Shown: positions 33,988-42,370 of the stretch, in pieces
Numbering within the stretch: position 1 is the first letter of the stretch
Layout: every line of letters begins with the position of its first letter
From: Aquimarina sp. MAR_2010_214
Lineage (GTDB): Bacteria; Bacteroidota; Bacteroidia; Flavobacteriales; Flavobacteriaceae
NCBI RefSeq assembly: GCF_002846555.1
Contig: NZ_PJMS01000001.1
Coordinates: forward strand, 620,001-684,000
Reading direction: 5' to 3'
Length of the DNA stretch: 64,000 bases
Program-made: the position numbers and the translations under genes
The notes under the pieces: model-generated
What the model saw: the letters and a program-made list of their open reading frames with translations, nothing else
What the model was told of the DNA's origin: nothing
The model's database searches: none

Positions 33988-36237
33988 CTAAAGTTGGTGA
34001 TCAGAAAATGAGAACTGATGTGTGAATTTTTGATCTGAACTACCACCTACAAATAGGTCGTAGTTTCCTTTTTCGTTCACAAAATTTATAGTACTGTCAT
34101 AAAACTTTAAATCATTAGCAGTTAGGGTAAATTCTACTTTTTTTGTTTCTCCTTTTTTTAGGAATACTTTTTTAAATCCTTTTAGTTCTTTAACTGGTCT
34201 GGTAATACTTCCAAATCTATCTTTGATATATAATTGAGCAATTTCTTCTCCATCATAGTCCCCTGTATTTGTAATACTGGCTGTAATCGTGATTTTAGAG
34301 TTTGATGTAAGCACATCAGAATCTAAAGCCACATCACTATATTGAAAGGTTGAATAACTTAATCCATATCCAAATGGAAACAATGGTGAGTTATCGACAT
34401 CTAAGTATCTAGAAACAAATCTTGGATTTGCCCCTTCGAGATCGGCAGGTCTCCCAGTATTTTTCATATTATAAAAAACAGGTATTTGCCCAATATTTCG
34501 CGGAAATGTAACTGTTAGTTTTCCCGAAGGGTTATAATCTCCAAACAATACATCTGCAATAGCATGACCCCCACTTGTACCTGGGAACCATGCTTCTACA
34601 ATAGCATCTACAGTTTCATTCTCCCATGATAAATCCAGCGGTCTCCCATTTAATAAGACCAGTACTATTGGTTTTCCTGTTTTTTTTACTTCAGCAATTA
34701 ATTCTTGTTGATGACCCGGGAGTTTAATACTTGTTCTACTGGCTGCCTCACCACTCATATTTTCTAGTTCTCCCATAACCATAACTACCACATCAGCATT
34801 CTGTGCAGTCTTTACTGCCTCTGCAAAATTTGATGTATCTCCTTCTACAATCTCACAACCTTTGGTATATGTAAACGTGCTTTCTTTTGCTTCGAAACCT
34901 TCTTTTACGCTTACTGCAACCCCTTCTCTATTACCATGCGCAGCCCAGTTACCAATGATATGAAACTCATCACTTGCCAATGGACCAATAAGAGCAATCT
35001 TTTTTACCTTATTTAAAGGCAGTACCTCATCTTTATTTTTTAATAAAACGATAGATTTTCTGGCAGCATCTCTAGCTGTTTCTAGGTGATCATCATTAAG
35101 AATTACTTTGGCCTCCTTATCTTCATTACAATATTTATATGGGTCGTCAAAGAGGCCTAGTTTATATTTTAGTCTTAAAATATCTTTTACAGCTTTGTTC
35201 AATCTATTTTCTTCTATTTTACCTTCTTTTATAGATTGCTGCATATAATTTTTATATACTCCTCCCTGCATATCCATATCTACTCCGGCATTCATTGCTA
35301 ATTCTCCTGCATGTTTTAGGTCTTCTGCATAGCCATGAGGGATCATTTCATTTATAGATGTGTAATCGGTTACTATAAAACCATTAAATCCCCATTCTTT
35401 TCGCAAAACCTGATCAAGTAAAAAGGTATTCCCTGTTGCTGGTATCCCATTAAGTTCGTTAAATGAGGTCATAAAAGTAGCTACTCCAGCATCTACCGCT
35501 GTTTTAAAAGGTGGTAAATACACATTTCTTAGTGTATTCATAGAAATATCAACAGTATGATAATCTCTCCCGGCTTGCGCTGCACCATATGCAGCATAAT
35601 GCTTGGCGCAAGCCAAAATGGTATTCTTACTAGAAAGATCATTTCCCTGAAATCCTTTAATTCTTGCTTTGGCAATTAAACTCCCCAAATAAGTATCTTC
35701 TCCAGCACCTTCTGATATTCTACCCCATCTTGGATCTCTAGCAATATCTACCATAGGAGCAAAGGTCCAATGTAATCCTTCTACAGAAGCTTCTATAGCA
35801 GCAATACGAGCACTCTTTTCCATGAGTTCTAAATCCCAACTAGAAGCTTCTCCCATAGGGATAGGAAAAATAGTTTTATATCCATGAATTACATCATAAC
35901 CAAAGAGTAACGGAATTCCTAAACGTGTTTCTTCTACTGCTATTTTTTGAAGTTTTCTTGTATAAGCAGAACCAGTAGCATTAAAAATAGCTCCTACTTG
36001 TCCTTTTCTAAGATATTCTACATAATTTTTATCCAGTACAGGCCCTGTAATATCAGCTCCACTAGAGTATAACACGGTTTGTCCAATTTTTTCCTCTAAT
36101 GTCATTAAAACCATTAAAGAGTCTATTTTATGTTCTATTTGGGTATCCTGATCTGATAAACCAGATAATTTTGTTTTGTTTTTACAACTAAAACAGAATA
36201 CTCCAAGTGATATGATCAATACTATTTTTTTCATCAA
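33988..36237 (-). CDS. bglX: Glycoside hydrolase family 3 beta-glucosidase, lipoprotein
   Basis: A 749-residue enzyme of the BglX type. The lipoprotein signal is MMKKIVLIISLGVFCFSC. The GH3 N-terminal barrel has TLEEKIGQTVLYSS, WTFAPMVDIARDPRWGRISE, CAKHYAAYGAAQAGRDYH and the nucleophile in GFIVTDYTSINEM. The C-terminal sandwich has SIVLLKNKDEVLPL and VVMVMGELENMSGEA, and a fibronectin-III-like end (GDYDGEEIAQLYIKDR). It removes glucose from the end of beta-glucan oligosaccharides in the periplasm. It follows the GH144 gene by about 40 bp in the same direction. Confidence 0.94.
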   Translation of the reverse strand: MMKKIVLIISLGVFCFSCKNKTKLSGLSDQDTQIEHKIDSLMVLMTLEEKIGQTVLYSSGADITGPVLDKNYVEYLRKGQVGAIFNATGSAYTRKLQKIAVEETRLGIPLLFGYDVIHGYKTIFPIPMGEASSWDLELMEKSARIAAIEASVEGLHWTFAPMVDIARDPRWGRISEGAGEDTYLGSLIAKARIKGFQGNDLSSKNTILACAKHYAAYGAAQAGRDYHTVDISMNTLRNVYLPPFKTAVDAGVATFMTSFNELNGIPATGNTFLLDQVLRKEWGFNGFIVTDYTSINEMIPHGYAEDLKHAGELAMNAGVDMDMQGGVYKNYMQQSIKEGKIEENRLNKAVKDILRLKYKLGLFDDPYKYCNEDKEAKVILNDDHLETARDAARKSIVLLKNKDEVLPLNKVKKIALIGPLASDEFHIIGNWAAHGNREGVAVSVKEGFEAKESTFTYTKGCEIVEGDTSNFAEAVKTAQNADVVVMVMGELENMSGEAASRTSIKLPGHQQELIAEVKKTGKPIVLVLLNGRPLDLSWENETVDAIVEAWFPGTSGGHAIADVLFGDYNPSGKLTVTFPRNIGQIPVFYNMKNTGRPADLEGANPRFVSRYLDVDNSPLFPFGYGLSYSTFQYSDVALDSDVLTSNSKITITASITNTGDYDGEEIAQLYIKDRFGSITRPVKELKGFKKVFLKKGETKKVEFTLTANDLKFYDSTINFVNEKGNYDLFVGGSSDQKFTHQFSFSDHQL

Positions 36238-36280
36238 AAAAATGATTCTTATATTTATAATTGTTTGATTGAATTCTTTT

Positions 36281-37651
36281 CTAGAATCCTAATTTTGAGA
36301 GCCCATCTTTTATTTCCTGATCCTTCATGAAAAGTGACCATAGAAGTTGTGTCCTATAATTTTCTATCATTGCTACAATAGGTCCTTGATCAATTGCCAA
36401 ATACCCATCAGAATACCAATCTTGCTGTTCTGAGTAAGCATCATAGAAACCATACTCGCCCCATAACTTGTCGTTTAGCTTATAATAAAAATATTCTAAT
36501 GCCTTTTTTGATTCTTCTGGAGTATAAGGAAAAGAGGAAAGTGCTGCTGTTGGAGTGATAACCCCATTATCTTCTGTTGGGCTGTGCACACCATATCCAC
36601 TAGGTTGATCACTTGCAGTAAGTCCCCAACTATTTTCTCCATACCCTTTAAAACCTTTTGGGTTTTCGATACAGTATTCATAATTGACAAGTGCATGTGC
36701 TTTATTCTGATCAAAATAATTCGCATATTGATCTTCTAATCCTCTTGGGTCTAAACCAATAAAGGAATACTGTGAGAAAAATAAGGGTCCTCCAAAATCT
36801 GGACCTAGAGGTAATACTGTACCAAAAAATGATTTTCCATTTTTCATTCCTCCATTAGATGCCCATCCATTATCATACGTCTCTTTGTCTATAGAATGAG
36901 TAGGGGATGATGCTCCTAATACATAGATGATAAGTGCTTCATTCCATCCTCGTATCTTTAGGTTTATATCAAAATTATGGTTGGGTGACCAATGCCATGT
37001 AAGTACTTTTTCTCCCTGAGTGTACCAATCCCATTCTACAGCTTCCCATAGTGCCGTTATTCTATCTCTAATATCCTTTTCTTCTGTAGTATTGGCAGAA
37101 AAATATTGTCTGTTTATTAATAATCCTTGTATTAAAAATGCTGTTTCAACAAGATCTCCACCATCATCCTGTGTACTGAAAGGTCTTGTTTTGGCTGTGT
37201 CGCCATAGTACCAATGCGAAAAAGCACCGTGATAAGAATCTGCTCCCTCCAGGAAACTCAATATTTTTTGTATCCGTTCTATGGCTTCTGCTTTGGTTAT
37301 CCATCCTCTTTCGACTGCGGCAGGAAAACATGCTATTCCAAACCCAGATCCTCCTGTGGTTATTACTCTTTTAGACTGCCCTTCGAATGCATCTTCTTGT
37401 GAACGCTCTCTTGCCAAACCGCTATTTGGCTCGGCAAAATCCCAGAAATAATTAAAGGTGCGTTGCTGAACCAAATCCAATAATTCTTCAAAAGGAATTT
37501 CTGGTATTGGATTTTCTTCTTCAAATATCGCTACCACATCGGGTGGCGGCGGTGTAACATCGTCTGTATTACAACTATTAAAAAACAGTATCGAAGAACA
37601 GATAAATGAGAGTAAAAACATTTTTTCTTTAATTATTATTAATGATTTCAT
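36281..37651 (-). CDS. GH144-type glucanase (glucoamylase-like domain), lipoprotein
   Basis: A 456-residue enzyme. The N-terminus has a lipoprotein signal (FLLSFICSSILFFNSC); an inner Met at about residue 11 may be the real start. The core (about 55-456) has LLDLVQQRTFNYFWDFAEP, GGSGFGIACFPAAVERGW, SHWYYGDTAKTRPFSTQDDG, WHWSPNHNFDINLKIRGWNE and GENSWGLTASDQPSGY, which is the PF10091 glucoamylase-like family and its GH144 endo-beta-1,2-glucanase branch. It should cut beta-1,2-glucan to short oligosaccharides for the GH3 enzyme. The gene lies directly after susD. Confidence 0.88.
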   Translation of the reverse strand: MKSLIIIKEKMFLLSFICSSILFFNSCNTDDVTPPPPDVVAIFEEENPIPEIPFEELLDLVQQRTFNYFWDFAEPNSGLARERSQEDAFEGQSKRVITTGGSGFGIACFPAAVERGWITKAEAIERIQKILSFLEGADSYHGAFSHWYYGDTAKTRPFSTQDDGGDLVETAFLIQGLLINRQYFSANTTEEKDIRDRITALWEAVEWDWYTQGEKVLTWHWSPNHNFDINLKIRGWNEALIIYVLGASSPTHSIDKETYDNGWASNGGMKNGKSFFGTVLPLGPDFGGPLFFSQYSFIGLDPRGLEDQYANYFDQNKAHALVNYEYCIENPKGFKGYGENSWGLTASDQPSGYGVHSPTEDNGVITPTAALSSFPYTPEESKKALEYFYYKLNDKLWGEYGFYDAYSEQQDWYSDGYLAIDQGPIVAMIENYRTQLLWSLFMKDQEIKDGLSKLGF

Positions 37652-37710
37652 AAGATTATATTTTTATTTCTGAAGTCAGAAAATTTCTTCTAATTGAGTT
37701 TAGGGTTATT

Positions 37711-39153
37711 TTAATATCCAGGATTTTGGATAAGAAGCCCTCCACTTTTTTGGATTTGATCATTAGGTATAGGAAATACTTCGTGTTTTCCATCAACAAA
37801 GGACTTACCATGTGCTCTAAGAATAGTACCAGCTCTTCCTTGTCGTACCAAATCAAAATACCGATCATGCTCAAAAGCAAGTTCATACCTTCTCTCGTTC
37901 CAAACGGCCATTTGATTTACACTTATAGCATCACTTAGACCTGCTCTATTTCTAACTTGGTTTAATGGGATTGCGGCATCTCCTCCAACTTGTAAAGCTG
38001 CCTCGGCATTGATCAATAGTATTTCTGCAAAACGTAGTATTCGTATATTTTTACCGGTTTCCCAGGCATCTGATAATGCACTGGAGTATGCTTTCTGATT
38101 ATACATTGGATTTACTACCGTATTTGCGACTAGTCTACCATCAAATAAAGTTTCACCTCTAAATATTATAGTACCATCTCTTCTTCTATCTCCTGGTTCG
38201 TATGAATCGGCAAGGTCTTGGGTTGGAGTATTAAATCCCCAGCCCCAGCCACCTTCGCCTCTGGCTCCTTGACTCACACTATACCCTTGTACTCCTGCAG
38301 TAGGTGTTTCTCCACGAGCTTGTATTTCAAAAATAGATTCGGTATTATTTTCTCCAATCTCTTTCCAGATATCTTCATAATTGGTAGTAAGACCGTATTC
38401 TCCAGATCCTATAATTTCATTAGTAAGCTCATATACTTTTATCCATTTATTTTGATACATACTCACTTTGGCCAACAATGCTTTTGCTGCTCCATTGGTT
38501 GCTCTACCCAAATCAGCACTGTCATATTCACTCTTTTTGGGTAATGCCAGTATAGCCTCTTGTAAATCTGTTTCGATAAAAGCATAGATTTCTTCTTTTG
38601 TAGCTCTTTTTAGAAGTTCATTCGGGTTTGAATTAAGATCTGGAACATCTCCAATTAAGGGTACACCTCCAAACATTTTAACCAATCTAAAATATAGTAA
38701 TGCTCTTAAGAATTTTGTTTCTCCAATAAGTCTACTTTTTAACGTATCGTCTAATTCATTAAAGGATTCTAACCTACTTAATGCTTGGTTTGCTCTTTGT
38801 ATACCGTCATAGTGGGCTTCCCATATTTCATTAAATGATATTGAGGTGGCATCAAAAGTAAGTGCATCTAATAGATGTTTATCTGTTCCTGTATCTCCCG
38901 GATCACTACCTTTATCTGCATCATCCGAAGTAATACTAGAAATCCCGTTCCATGAAAATGAACTCATTGGCCATTGTAAAAAACTATTATAAACGGCATT
39001 TACAAGCTCTGAAGCATTCTCGACAGTTATGGCTCCTTCTGTTTCTTGATTTGACTCTACTTCGAGAAAATCTTCACTGCACGCTAATATTAGGGTGAGC
39101 ATACAAAACAAAGAAAGATGATATCGCATTGCGCTTTTTATTGAATTTTTCAT
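37711..39153 (-). CDS. SusD/RagB family nutrient-binding lipoprotein
   Basis: A 480-residue surface lipoprotein. The signal ends at LTLILACSEDFLEV, the usual SusD start. The TPR-like helices include DGIQRANQALSRLESFNE and ETKFLRALLYFRLVKMFGGV, and the C-terminus has ILRFAEILLINAEAALQVGG, NQVRNRAGLSD and ERRYELAFEHDRYFDLVRQG, all typical. It captures the glycan at the mouth of SusC. It follows the susC gene by 10 bp and precedes the GH144 gene. Confidence 0.96.
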   Translation of the reverse strand: MKNSIKSAMRYHLSLFCMLTLILACSEDFLEVESNQETEGAITVENASELVNAVYNSFLQWPMSSFSWNGISSITSDDADKGSDPGDTGTDKHLLDALTFDATSISFNEIWEAHYDGIQRANQALSRLESFNELDDTLKSRLIGETKFLRALLYFRLVKMFGGVPLIGDVPDLNSNPNELLKRATKEEIYAFIETDLQEAILALPKKSEYDSADLGRATNGAAKALLAKVSMYQNKWIKVYELTNEIIGSGEYGLTTNYEDIWKEIGENNTESIFEIQARGETPTAGVQGYSVSQGARGEGGWGWGFNTPTQDLADSYEPGDRRRDGTIIFRGETLFDGRLVANTVVNPMYNQKAYSSALSDAWETGKNIRILRFAEILLINAEAALQVGGDAAIPLNQVRNRAGLSDAISVNQMAVWNERRYELAFEHDRYFDLVRQGRAGTILRAHGKSFVDGKHEVFPIPNDQIQKSGGLLIQNPGY

Positions 39154-39163
39154 ATTAATTTTT

Positions 39164-42100
39164 TTAAAAAGAAGTGTTTATACCAAAATAAAATGACCTG
39201 AGTGTGGGATATGCATTTAGCTCAATCCCGGCTGTCCTCAGAGGGTCTCCCGGAAGTTCTGGTGTATACCCCGAAAATCTCTTGAAAATAAAAGGGTTTT
39301 TTGCCGATGCATAGATTCTGACTTTAGAGAAAATACTTATAACATCTTTTGGCAAAGAATACCCTAATGTGATGTTATTAATTCTAAAAAAATCTCCCGA
39401 TTCTAAATAATAATTAGAAGACAGTGGTACATCATTAGAAGCAATTGGAGTAGTGTTACTCGGTCTACCAGAAGTCCATCTATTGTTAAATACAGATTCT
39501 TCTATATTTTCATTTCCGAACCGTTGTGCTTTTTTCCCGTTATAGACTTTGTTACCTAAATTACCAAAAGTATCTACAGAAAAGTCAAAGTTTTTATATT
39601 CAACTCCTAGATTAAGTCCAAAGAAAAATTTTGGAATATAAGATCCAAAGAATTTTCTGTCTCCTTCGTCGGTAATACCATTATTATTTACATCTTCATA
39701 TACTAATTCTCCTCTGTCATCAATACCAATTGCATTATACAAGAAGAAACTTCCTAAAGGTTGTCCTACAGCTACTTTTTTGGTATACTGCCCATTATCA
39801 ATATTTCCTCCTTGTTGTTCATTAAAAAACGGGCTGGTTACTTTGGTAAGTTCATTCTCATTAAAGGAGAAACTTCCTCCCAAATTATACTTTACCGCTC
39901 CTATAGTATCTGCCCAGTTTAATGTTACTTCTGCTCCTTTATTTACAATTTCTCCTACATGAGAATTAAAAGGATCAAAACCAAAAACATCTGGAAGTTG
40001 TACTTCTAAAGTAGCATTGGTATTGGTTCTTTGATAGTAATCTAGCTCTCCACTTAATTTATGATTTAAAAGAGCAAATTCTAACCCTACGTCAAATTCA
40101 TTTGTTCTCTCCCAGGTCAGGTCTTCATTGATGGTACCTGTAACTGTAATCCCTTGCTGTAGCTCCTGATTAGGTCCGAAAGGGAAAAACCCGCCACTAC
40201 CTGTTGTTGCGGTTACTACATTAAAAGGTACATTTTGATTACCCAACTCCCCATAACTTGCTCTAAGTTTTAGTTTATCAAACCATCCATCTTGCATAAA
40301 ATCTTCTTTGGTCAATACCCAACCTACACTTACTGCATAAAAATTACCAAATCTTTTTCCGGGTTGAAATTTACTTGAGCCATCTCTTCTAAAAGAAGCA
40401 TTAAATAAGTATTTATTATCATAATCATAATTTACTCTGGCTATATATGAATAAGCTGTTTTAAATATACTTCTATCATCATTTGGTTCTCCTGGATTAC
40501 CAAATCCTCCATCAGATTCTTGTCTATTATCTTCATCTCCAGAATGCAAATTATATCTAAGATGATTATTTGGTACATTTACCCTTGAGCCTACTAAACG
40601 TTCGTTTCCTGATTTTTCAGAGGTAATTCCTAAAGTCGCTTTAACTGTATGAGATTCACCAAATGTTTTATTGAAGGTGAAATAATTATCTAAAAACCAC
40701 CTATAGTTATTGGTATATGTAACGATCAATCTGGTTTTTGCAGGGTTTTCTATCCCTCCTTCAAAATTACTTTCAAGATTTGCAGGATTATTAGCAAGAA
40801 ATAATCCTAATCTATCTTCGAACTTGTAAAATCTTCCGGATTCCGTTTCGATAGAAAAACGAGATGTAAATGTTAATGGATCTATTATTTTATAGTCTAG
40901 TTTAAATGCTCCTTGCAGTTTAAAGAATTTTTGCTTTTCGTCTTGAAAAAATAAATCTTTTACGGGATTAGATACATTATTATATGCTACTGATGACCCA
41001 AACCGTCCTTCTTCATCTCTTATAGGCACAATAGGGGATTGTTTATAAGCATTCGTGAATGCATTAAATCCTTTTGGAGTTACATTAGCCAATTGTGCAT
41101 TTACATTATGAGAAAAATTTAATTTTTCGCTGATCTTATAATCAACATTACTACGTAATGTAAGTCTATCAAAGTTGTTACCTATTAATATCCCTTCTTC
41201 TTTATTAAAGCCTGCACTAAAAAAAGAATGAATTTTTTCTGACCCTCCTGATACCGATAGGTTGTAGTTAGATATACGACCTGTTCTTGTTATTGCGTCC
41301 AGCCAATTTGTATTATATTTTTGATTGGAGAAGAAAAAATCATTGGTATCATTATCATTATTTGGATCATCATCGTTTCTTAAATCTCTCAGGACTGCCT
41401 CGTTATTATACGTCACAAAAGATCCAGCATCTGCCAGTTTAACTCTACTTAATATATCTCGATACCCTGTATAGGAATCAAAAGAAATTTCCATCTTTCC
41501 GGTTTTTCCCCTTTTAGTAGTAATTATAATAACTCCATTAGCTCCTCTGTTTCCATAAATAGCCAGGGATGCAGCATCTTTTAAGATATTCATAGTAAGA
41601 ATATCTAGTGTATTGATGTTATTAATATTATTAGTCAATACACCATCAACTACATATAATGGTTCTCTACCACCTTGAATAGTTCCTAACCCTCTAATAA
41701 TAACTGTTGAAGCTTGCCCGGGTGCATCTGAAGCAATTACTTGCACACCTGCAGCTTTTCCTTGTAGTGCCTGAGAAGCGTTAATAATTGGTTCTCTGGA
41801 TAATTCGCCTCCCTTAACAGTAGTTACTGCACTTGTAAGAATAGATTTTCTTTGTGTTCCATATCCTACAACTACCACCTGTTCTAGTTCTGAAGCGTTA
41901 GACTCCATGTATATAGTATAGTCAATACTTTTTGTTATTACGATTTCTTTGGTTTTAAAACCTAAATAACTTACCACAAGAGTATCTCCTATTTGAGTAT
42001 TTATTGTGAATCTTCCATCAAAATCTGTTAATGCCCCTTTGGATGTTCCTTTTACTAAAACATTACATCCTGGTAGTGGCATATTGTTATCAGAATATAT

Positions 42101-42175
42101 TGTTCCGGTAATAGTTTGCTGTGCCATTACACTATTATAGATCAACAGTAAGCAAATGAGAATTTGATTTTTCAT
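39164..42175 (-). CDS. SusC/RagA family TonB-dependent outer-membrane transporter
   Basis: A 1003-residue receptor. It has a signal peptide (ILICLLLIYNSVMAQQ), a carboxypeptidase-D-like domain (TITGTIYSDNNMPLPGCNVL), the TonB plug (VVVGYGTQRKSILTSAVTTV, IRGLGTIQGGREPLYVVDGV, ILKDAASLAIYGNRGANGVI) and a large beta barrel ending in STF-like YFGINTSF. It imports the oligosaccharides bound by SusD. It is the first gene of the susC-susD-GH144-GH3 unit; a 195-bp gap with a hairpin terminator separates it from the regulator gene. Confidence 0.96.
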   Translation of the reverse strand: MKNQILICLLLIYNSVMAQQTITGTIYSDNNMPLPGCNVLVKGTSKGALTDFDGRFTINTQIGDTLVVSYLGFKTKEIVITKSIDYTIYMESNASELEQVVVVGYGTQRKSILTSAVTTVKGGELSREPIINASQALQGKAAGVQVIASDAPGQASTVIIRGLGTIQGGREPLYVVDGVLTNNINNINTLDILTMNILKDAASLAIYGNRGANGVIIITTKRGKTGKMEISFDSYTGYRDILSRVKLADAGSFVTYNNEAVLRDLRNDDDPNNDNDTNDFFFSNQKYNTNWLDAITRTGRISNYNLSVSGGSEKIHSFFSAGFNKEEGILIGNNFDRLTLRSNVDYKISEKLNFSHNVNAQLANVTPKGFNAFTNAYKQSPIVPIRDEEGRFGSSVAYNNVSNPVKDLFFQDEKQKFFKLQGAFKLDYKIIDPLTFTSRFSIETESGRFYKFEDRLGLFLANNPANLESNFEGGIENPAKTRLIVTYTNNYRWFLDNYFTFNKTFGESHTVKATLGITSEKSGNERLVGSRVNVPNNHLRYNLHSGDEDNRQESDGGFGNPGEPNDDRSIFKTAYSYIARVNYDYDNKYLFNASFRRDGSSKFQPGKRFGNFYAVSVGWVLTKEDFMQDGWFDKLKLRASYGELGNQNVPFNVVTATTGSGGFFPFGPNQELQQGITVTGTINEDLTWERTNEFDVGLEFALLNHKLSGELDYYQRTNTNATLEVQLPDVFGFDPFNSHVGEIVNKGAEVTLNWADTIGAVKYNLGGSFSFNENELTKVTSPFFNEQQGGNIDNGQYTKKVAVGQPLGSFFLYNAIGIDDRGELVYEDVNNNGITDEGDRKFFGSYIPKFFFGLNLGVEYKNFDFSVDTFGNLGNKVYNGKKAQRFGNENIEESVFNNRWTSGRPSNTTPIASNDVPLSSNYYLESGDFFRINNITLGYSLPKDVISIFSKVRIYASAKNPFIFKRFSGYTPELPGDPLRTAGIELNAYPTLRSFYFGINTSF

Positions 42176-42240
42176 CTAAAAATTAATTATTTGTTAACAC
42201 TAGGTTAAAATTACTTATTGCCGTTGTAAAAAATTTTGTA

Positions 42241-42258
42241 GTATTAATAAATTCTTAC
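42241..42258 (-). promoter_or_regulatory. Possible operator-like motif upstream of susC
   Basis: On the minus strand it reads GTAAGAATTTATTAATAC. The first 13 bases recur at 31523-31535, directly after the stop of the repeat lipoprotein gene, and the first 9 upstream of the regulator gene (45187-45195). The motif is AT-rich and the copies could arise by chance. Confidence 0.25.
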
Positions 42259-42301
42259 ATCATCAAACATAAACATCTCTTTTTCATTTATTTACAAAAC
42301 A

Positions 42302-42335
42302 AAATACATCAATATTTTAACATATTGATGTATTT
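42302..42335 (-). terminator. Terminator of the propeller/LuxR regulator gene
   Basis: A 14-bp perfect stem (42302-42315 with 42322-42335, AAATACATCAATAT) with a 6-base loop, and on the minus strand T-rich DNA follows. It lies 36 bp after the regulator stop. Confidence 0.82.
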
Positions 42336-42370
42336 AAGATGTAATTATTTTTAGAAAATAAATGACGTAT